Positions 60,601 to 64,000 of a stretch of 64,000 bases of DNA are shown here, piece by piece; position 1 is the first letter of the stretch; each line of letters begins with the position of its first letter. A program made the translations under genes and the position numbers. The notes below the pieces were generated by a model that searched no databases, was not told the origin of the DNA, and worked only from the letters and a program-made list of their open reading frames with translations. The stretch comes from Syngnathus acus. Taxonomy: Eukaryota > Chordata > Actinopteri > Syngnathiformes > Syngnathidae. The stretch is from positions 6,148,001 through 6,212,000 of the forward strand of contig NC_051106.1 in assembly GCF_901709675.1 (NCBI RefSeq), written 5' to 3'.

Positions 60601-61310
60601 AATGAATATGAGGCAAACAACCAATAAAAATGATTATTATGACAAATTTGGACTAAATGGGAAATATCACTTATTGGAAAATTGTACATCTTGTAGAACA
60701 AATAAGTCCTTCAATACTGAGTAAATGAGTACAATGGATTTTTTTCCCCATGAGCAATTTCCTGTAGTTTTTTTAGGAACTAAAAGAAATCATTACTTGT
60801 TTGGTTCAAAAGTATTCGTGGTGAATAACAGCGCCATCACCTGGTGAAATTAGAGAATTTCTAGCCAGCACCTATTTTTGGGGCATAGATTTTTCCAACT
60901 TTGTAAATTTCTAATTTAATAACAGGTTGATAATTGGACTTTCAATAATAAAATTGCCTCCATGATTTGTTGATCACGCCAGAATCCAAATTTGATTGCT
61001 CCTTTCAAAGTGATCTCAGCAACTTCACTGTGGTGGAACTCAATCTTGGCAAAGTGTCATTTCTTCAATCCAAATGCGCTCCACGTCAATAGCCGACACC
61101 TCTTAGGTTGTTCTCGTCCATCAATCTGTCCCATCTAGACTCATCTATCTGCGTTTGATTAATGATGCCTGAGTGAGAAAGCAGCAGGTAATCACAATCA
61201 GCCGTCGGCTGGCGGATTATTGACAGCTCGCCATTTACTCCTTGTGGGATAACTCTCACACTACTCGGCAGAAATAAACTCATGAGATGTGTAATAACTG
61301 AACAAAATAT
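57620..61310 (-). other. rgs6 upstream region, no further gene recognised
   Basis: Contains a possible leader exon (59188 upward), a TCC microsatellite (about 59377-59398), poly-A/T stretches and a GC-rich block at 59180-59300. No protein-coding exon was recognised on either strand. Confidence 0.5.
59188..59470 (-). other. Candidate rgs6 non-coding first exon and promoter
   Basis: On the minus strand the GC-rich block ends TGTGCTTGCTAAG|GTAATGG, a good donor at 59187/59188, about 1.6 kb upstream of the acceptor (CTGACAG, 57620-57621) that precedes the start-codon exon. A GA-rich tract (59458-59520 on the + strand) lies beyond. The upstream limit is a guess and no transcript evidence is available. 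Confidence 0.3.
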
Positions 61311-61311
61311 C

Positions 61312-62411
61312 TTTAATAGATATAAACATTTTGTACACATCACAGGTGAATGGAACGAGAGTCACATGTCGTCACACGTGTTCGGGATGAAGGTTCAAGA
61401 AGGGGCCTCTGACTTTTTATGCTTTCCGCTGTTATTAAAGTAATTATGAAAAATAGCAATGATGGTGCAAATTGTGAGGAGACTAAAAAGAGGCTTACTG
61501 GAAGTAGATTTTTTTTTTGGGAGGGGGAGGCTTAATATAGAAGCACACATAAAAGCACCAAAAGCTGCAATCTTACAATATTTGTTAACATATTGAACAG
61601 TTCCAGATGAAGGATCACATTGGAGGCTCTCAGCATGCGTGGTCATTCCATGTTTTGTAATAATTCACGTCTTCTCTATATATTTTTTTATTTATATTTG
61701 AATCCCTATAGGGAGATTCTTAAAGGGGAATTTTGAATGTTTTTTTTTTCAGTGTAAGCTATAATTGAAAAAATTATACATATATTTATTAAAAAATAAA
61801 ATTATGAAATAATTTACTCCATGTAGTATGGAATATTACTGAAAATTCTTAGCTAACCTTCCCATATAACTATCAGTTTTGGACCCCTTCTCAACCATAC
61901 AGTCAATCATTTCAAGCAATTTGAAGGCATTGGAAGTTAAAATGAAAAATATTTTAACATATTATGACTTATATACATTTACTGATATTTTTCCAGATGA
62001 AATACACAAATTTCTCTGCATCTGATTGTGTAGCGTACACGGAGGTATCCCCATCTGTTTATGGCTGCTTTTTTTTTTCTTCAGTAACATCAACATATTC
62101 ATAAATATTCTTTAAATATCTCTTCGAAAAGGGCGCAGGGGAGGAGGCGAGAAAAAGAAATCATATATTTACAAGATGGTGGAATAAATGAGCCGTCAAA
62201 GCTATTTAACTGACAACCGAAATCTGGCCTCTTTTCTTTTTTTGTACAAAAGATATACTGTTTGCATCTGCAACTGTACAATTGCAAATTGTTACAATCG
62301 TTTTACAATGGACAGACACCTGACTTTACAGTGTTTACAGGACGTGCTAATGCAAAGGCTGTCTGTTTACTCACAATGCTACAATAATGGGATACGATCT
62401 CTCATATATAC

Positions 62412-62454
<43 letters not shown>

Positions 62455-62845
62455 TTTCTCTGTCCAATAAAATATTCAGAGATACCACTGTGTGAAATTA
62501 AAAAAAAAAAAAATCACTGTCCTCCACAAAATGCCAATTAGCGTCGAAACCCTTTCAGATGAATACGAGACATTTATTAACTACGTCTGTTGTTTTAATT
62601 GGTTCTCTTCTCTGACATGCAGGGACAAGTCTGCACCATAGGTAAGTTCTTAAGCACGCGTGCTCGGTCAGTTGTAACCATCGGATGATGTTGGCACTGG
62701 TATGATGTAAACACCAAGAGAACGCGTCTGTTGGTTTTAAAGAGCACGAGTGAGTCCTTCTCGAAGGGTAAAAAAAAAAAAAAAGACGCACGTACAGCTG
62801 AGTTTTAGTGGTCGTAGTTCCTTTGTGGCTGCATCGCCGCCGTCG
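61312..62845 (-). other. sipa1l1 3' UTR
   Basis: Sequence downstream of the sipa1l1 stop on the minus strand, AT-rich and including an AT microsatellite at 62406-62452. TTTAAT at 61312-61317 is ATTAAA on the minus strand and could be the poly(A) signal. The end is inferred. Confidence 0.45.
62406..62452. repeat. AT microsatellite
   Basis: A run of about 46 bp of AT dinucleotide repeats, inside the probable sipa1l1 3' UTR. Confidence 0.9.
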
Positions 62846-63307
62846 TCAATTCATGTCGATGGTGTTGAAGACCCACTCTGTGAATTTCTTCAGCTTGGCT
62901 GAAGCGCTGTACGACTCCTCTAGGAGGCGCTGGTTGTCTTCGCGCAAGCCCTGGATCTGAACTTGCAGGGACGCCTTGGCATCCTTCTCCTGCGAGAAAG
63001 AGAGCATAGTGAAGCCTAACCTATGTTACTGGCCGATAAAATCACCTGTTTGCTGTCTAATAGAAAAATAGTGCTTTGACGCCATCTGTTTGCATCTTGT
63101 GCGACATAACATGAATCATAAAATGTAAAATAGTGTTTGTACAGTCAGTGAGGATTTTAAGACGGCAATAATTGAAGTCAGCAATCCACCTGACATTACT
63201 TCCTACATTCAAAGTCAATCCAACTCACCTTCTTCAGGTCTTCCTGTAGCGCCTTCACCATTGACTCCAGTTGGCTGACTTTCCCCATTAAACAGGCGGG
63301 CATCTCG
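62846..63307 (-). CDS. sipa1l1: Signal-induced proliferation-associated 1-like protein 1, C-terminal end
   Basis: Last two coding exons of a RapGAP-family scaffold (SPAR), which controls Rap GTPases at the actin cytoskeleton and in dendritic spines. Exons 63307-63229 (79 nt) and 62989-62846 (144 nt) join in frame. They encode a heptad-like coiled coil ([20 protein letters not shown], then [12 protein letters not shown]) and finish [15 protein letters not shown], the conserved SIPA1L family end, with stop at 62846-62848. The catalytic RapGAP and PDZ domains lie outside the window. Position upstream of rgs6 on the same strand matches human SIPA1L1-RGS6, which favours sipa1l1 over other members. 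Confidence 0.85.
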
Positions 63308-64000
63308 CTGTGAAAAAGAAAGAAAGACAAACAAAACATTATCTCAAGACAAACTTTGGCGCTTGTACAGGTGCTTTAAAATGCAGCAATTTCACAGCAC
63401 AGTTGAGCCCTGGACACTAAAATCCTCCCCTGGTTACGGTCTACCGATTCTACTGCATAGCATTAATGAGCTATTTCCTCACCTAGTGGCCTGGAGCGTT
63501 TATTTACTTAACTTCAGAGAGTACAACGTGTCTATTAAGTGTAGGTCATTTGTTAGGGGTGAGGTCTTTTTTTTTTGGGAGGGGGATTCCTGTTTGATGA
63601 TGTTTCCATGCGCCACTTACACACAGTACACAAAATAAAATGCTCTGACTCCAGTTTTGATTGACAGATGGATATTACTTGAAATGACAATGTAGTTACC
63701 TTTTCATGTTTTTTCCCTTGTGTATTTATCCCATGCTTTTCCCTCCAAAAACTCACCTATTTGCATTGTTTTTGTCTGGTATGACACTAGATGGCGCCAG
63801 AGCTATCTGGGCGCTGAAGTTATATTAAAGCAAATTAGTATTTAGAATGACTGGACTGAAAAGTTGCTGTTTTGGTAAGCGGCCTGTTTAATGTCCGAGT
63901 AAGCAATAGAGTGAACAATGAAGGTGTCATAGTAAAAGTAATTTTTCCTGTTTCGGATGGAAGGGTTTATTTTTCAAGGGGGATCTTGCAGGTCATGCGT
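63308..64000 (-). other. sipa1l1 intron, incomplete
   Basis: Intron upstream of the penultimate sipa1l1 exon, running off the window. No exon was recognised in it. Confidence 0.55.

Overview
The window is nuclear DNA from a ray-finned fish, most likely a percomorph teleost. The genes are vertebrate, split by short introns with GT-AG borders, and the spacers hold familiar teleost repeats (a LINE 3' tail ending in GGAT repeats, hAT-like and MITE-like fragments, AT and GA microsatellites). Six complete or near-complete genes and the 3' end of a seventh can be read by joining exons. The species cannot be fixed from the sequence alone.

Layout on the + strand: dll4 (Notch ligand Delta-like 4, 2484-7737), chac1 (glutathione-specific gamma-glutamylcyclotransferase, 9901-11446), a 6 kb repeat-bearing spacer, a rhov-like atypical Rho GTPase (17387-18135), zfyve1 (double-FYVE protein DFCP1, 19864-24496) and a dpf3-type BAF45 subunit (26375-34966). 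On the - strand: rgs6 (R7-family RGS protein, 15 coding exons, 57607 down to 37693) and the last two coding exons of sipa1l1 (63307 down to 62846). dpf3 and rgs6 converge, with inferred poly(A) signals about 290 bp apart. The order joins two blocks that are separate in human: DLL4-CHAC1-RHOV on 15q15 and ZFYVE1-DPF3-RGS6-SIPA1L1 on 14q24.

The genes are not an operon-like pathway. The set covers Notch signalling and its glutathione-linked antagonist (dll4, chac1), Rho signalling, PI3P and autophagy membranes (zfyve1), BAF chromatin remodelling (dpf3), termination of G-protein signalling (rgs6) and Rap GTPase control (sipa1l1).

The least ordinary DNA is inside the 15 kb first coding intron of rgs6, about 46.8-53.05 kb. 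It holds tRNA-like sequences followed by long degenerate telomere-like GGGTTA arrays, a pair of about 325-bp inverted arms around the largest array, five tandem units that each carry a near-perfect 36-bp hairpin, and tandem modules with CCAAT, CRE and YY1-like motifs. Two copies of those modules lead into the same tiny ORF and an AATAAA signal. I read it as an undescribed composite or nested repeat, not a gene.

Other notable points are a SOX/ETS/RBPJ cluster in dll4 intron 3 like the mammalian arterial enhancer; a dpf3 that ends in the DPF3a-type tail, with no double PHD module and a degenerate C2H2 finger; a GC-AG intron in rgs6; three single-base breaks crowded into 350 bp of zfyve1 that look like consensus errors; and a rhov-like protein without the usual lipidated C-terminus.
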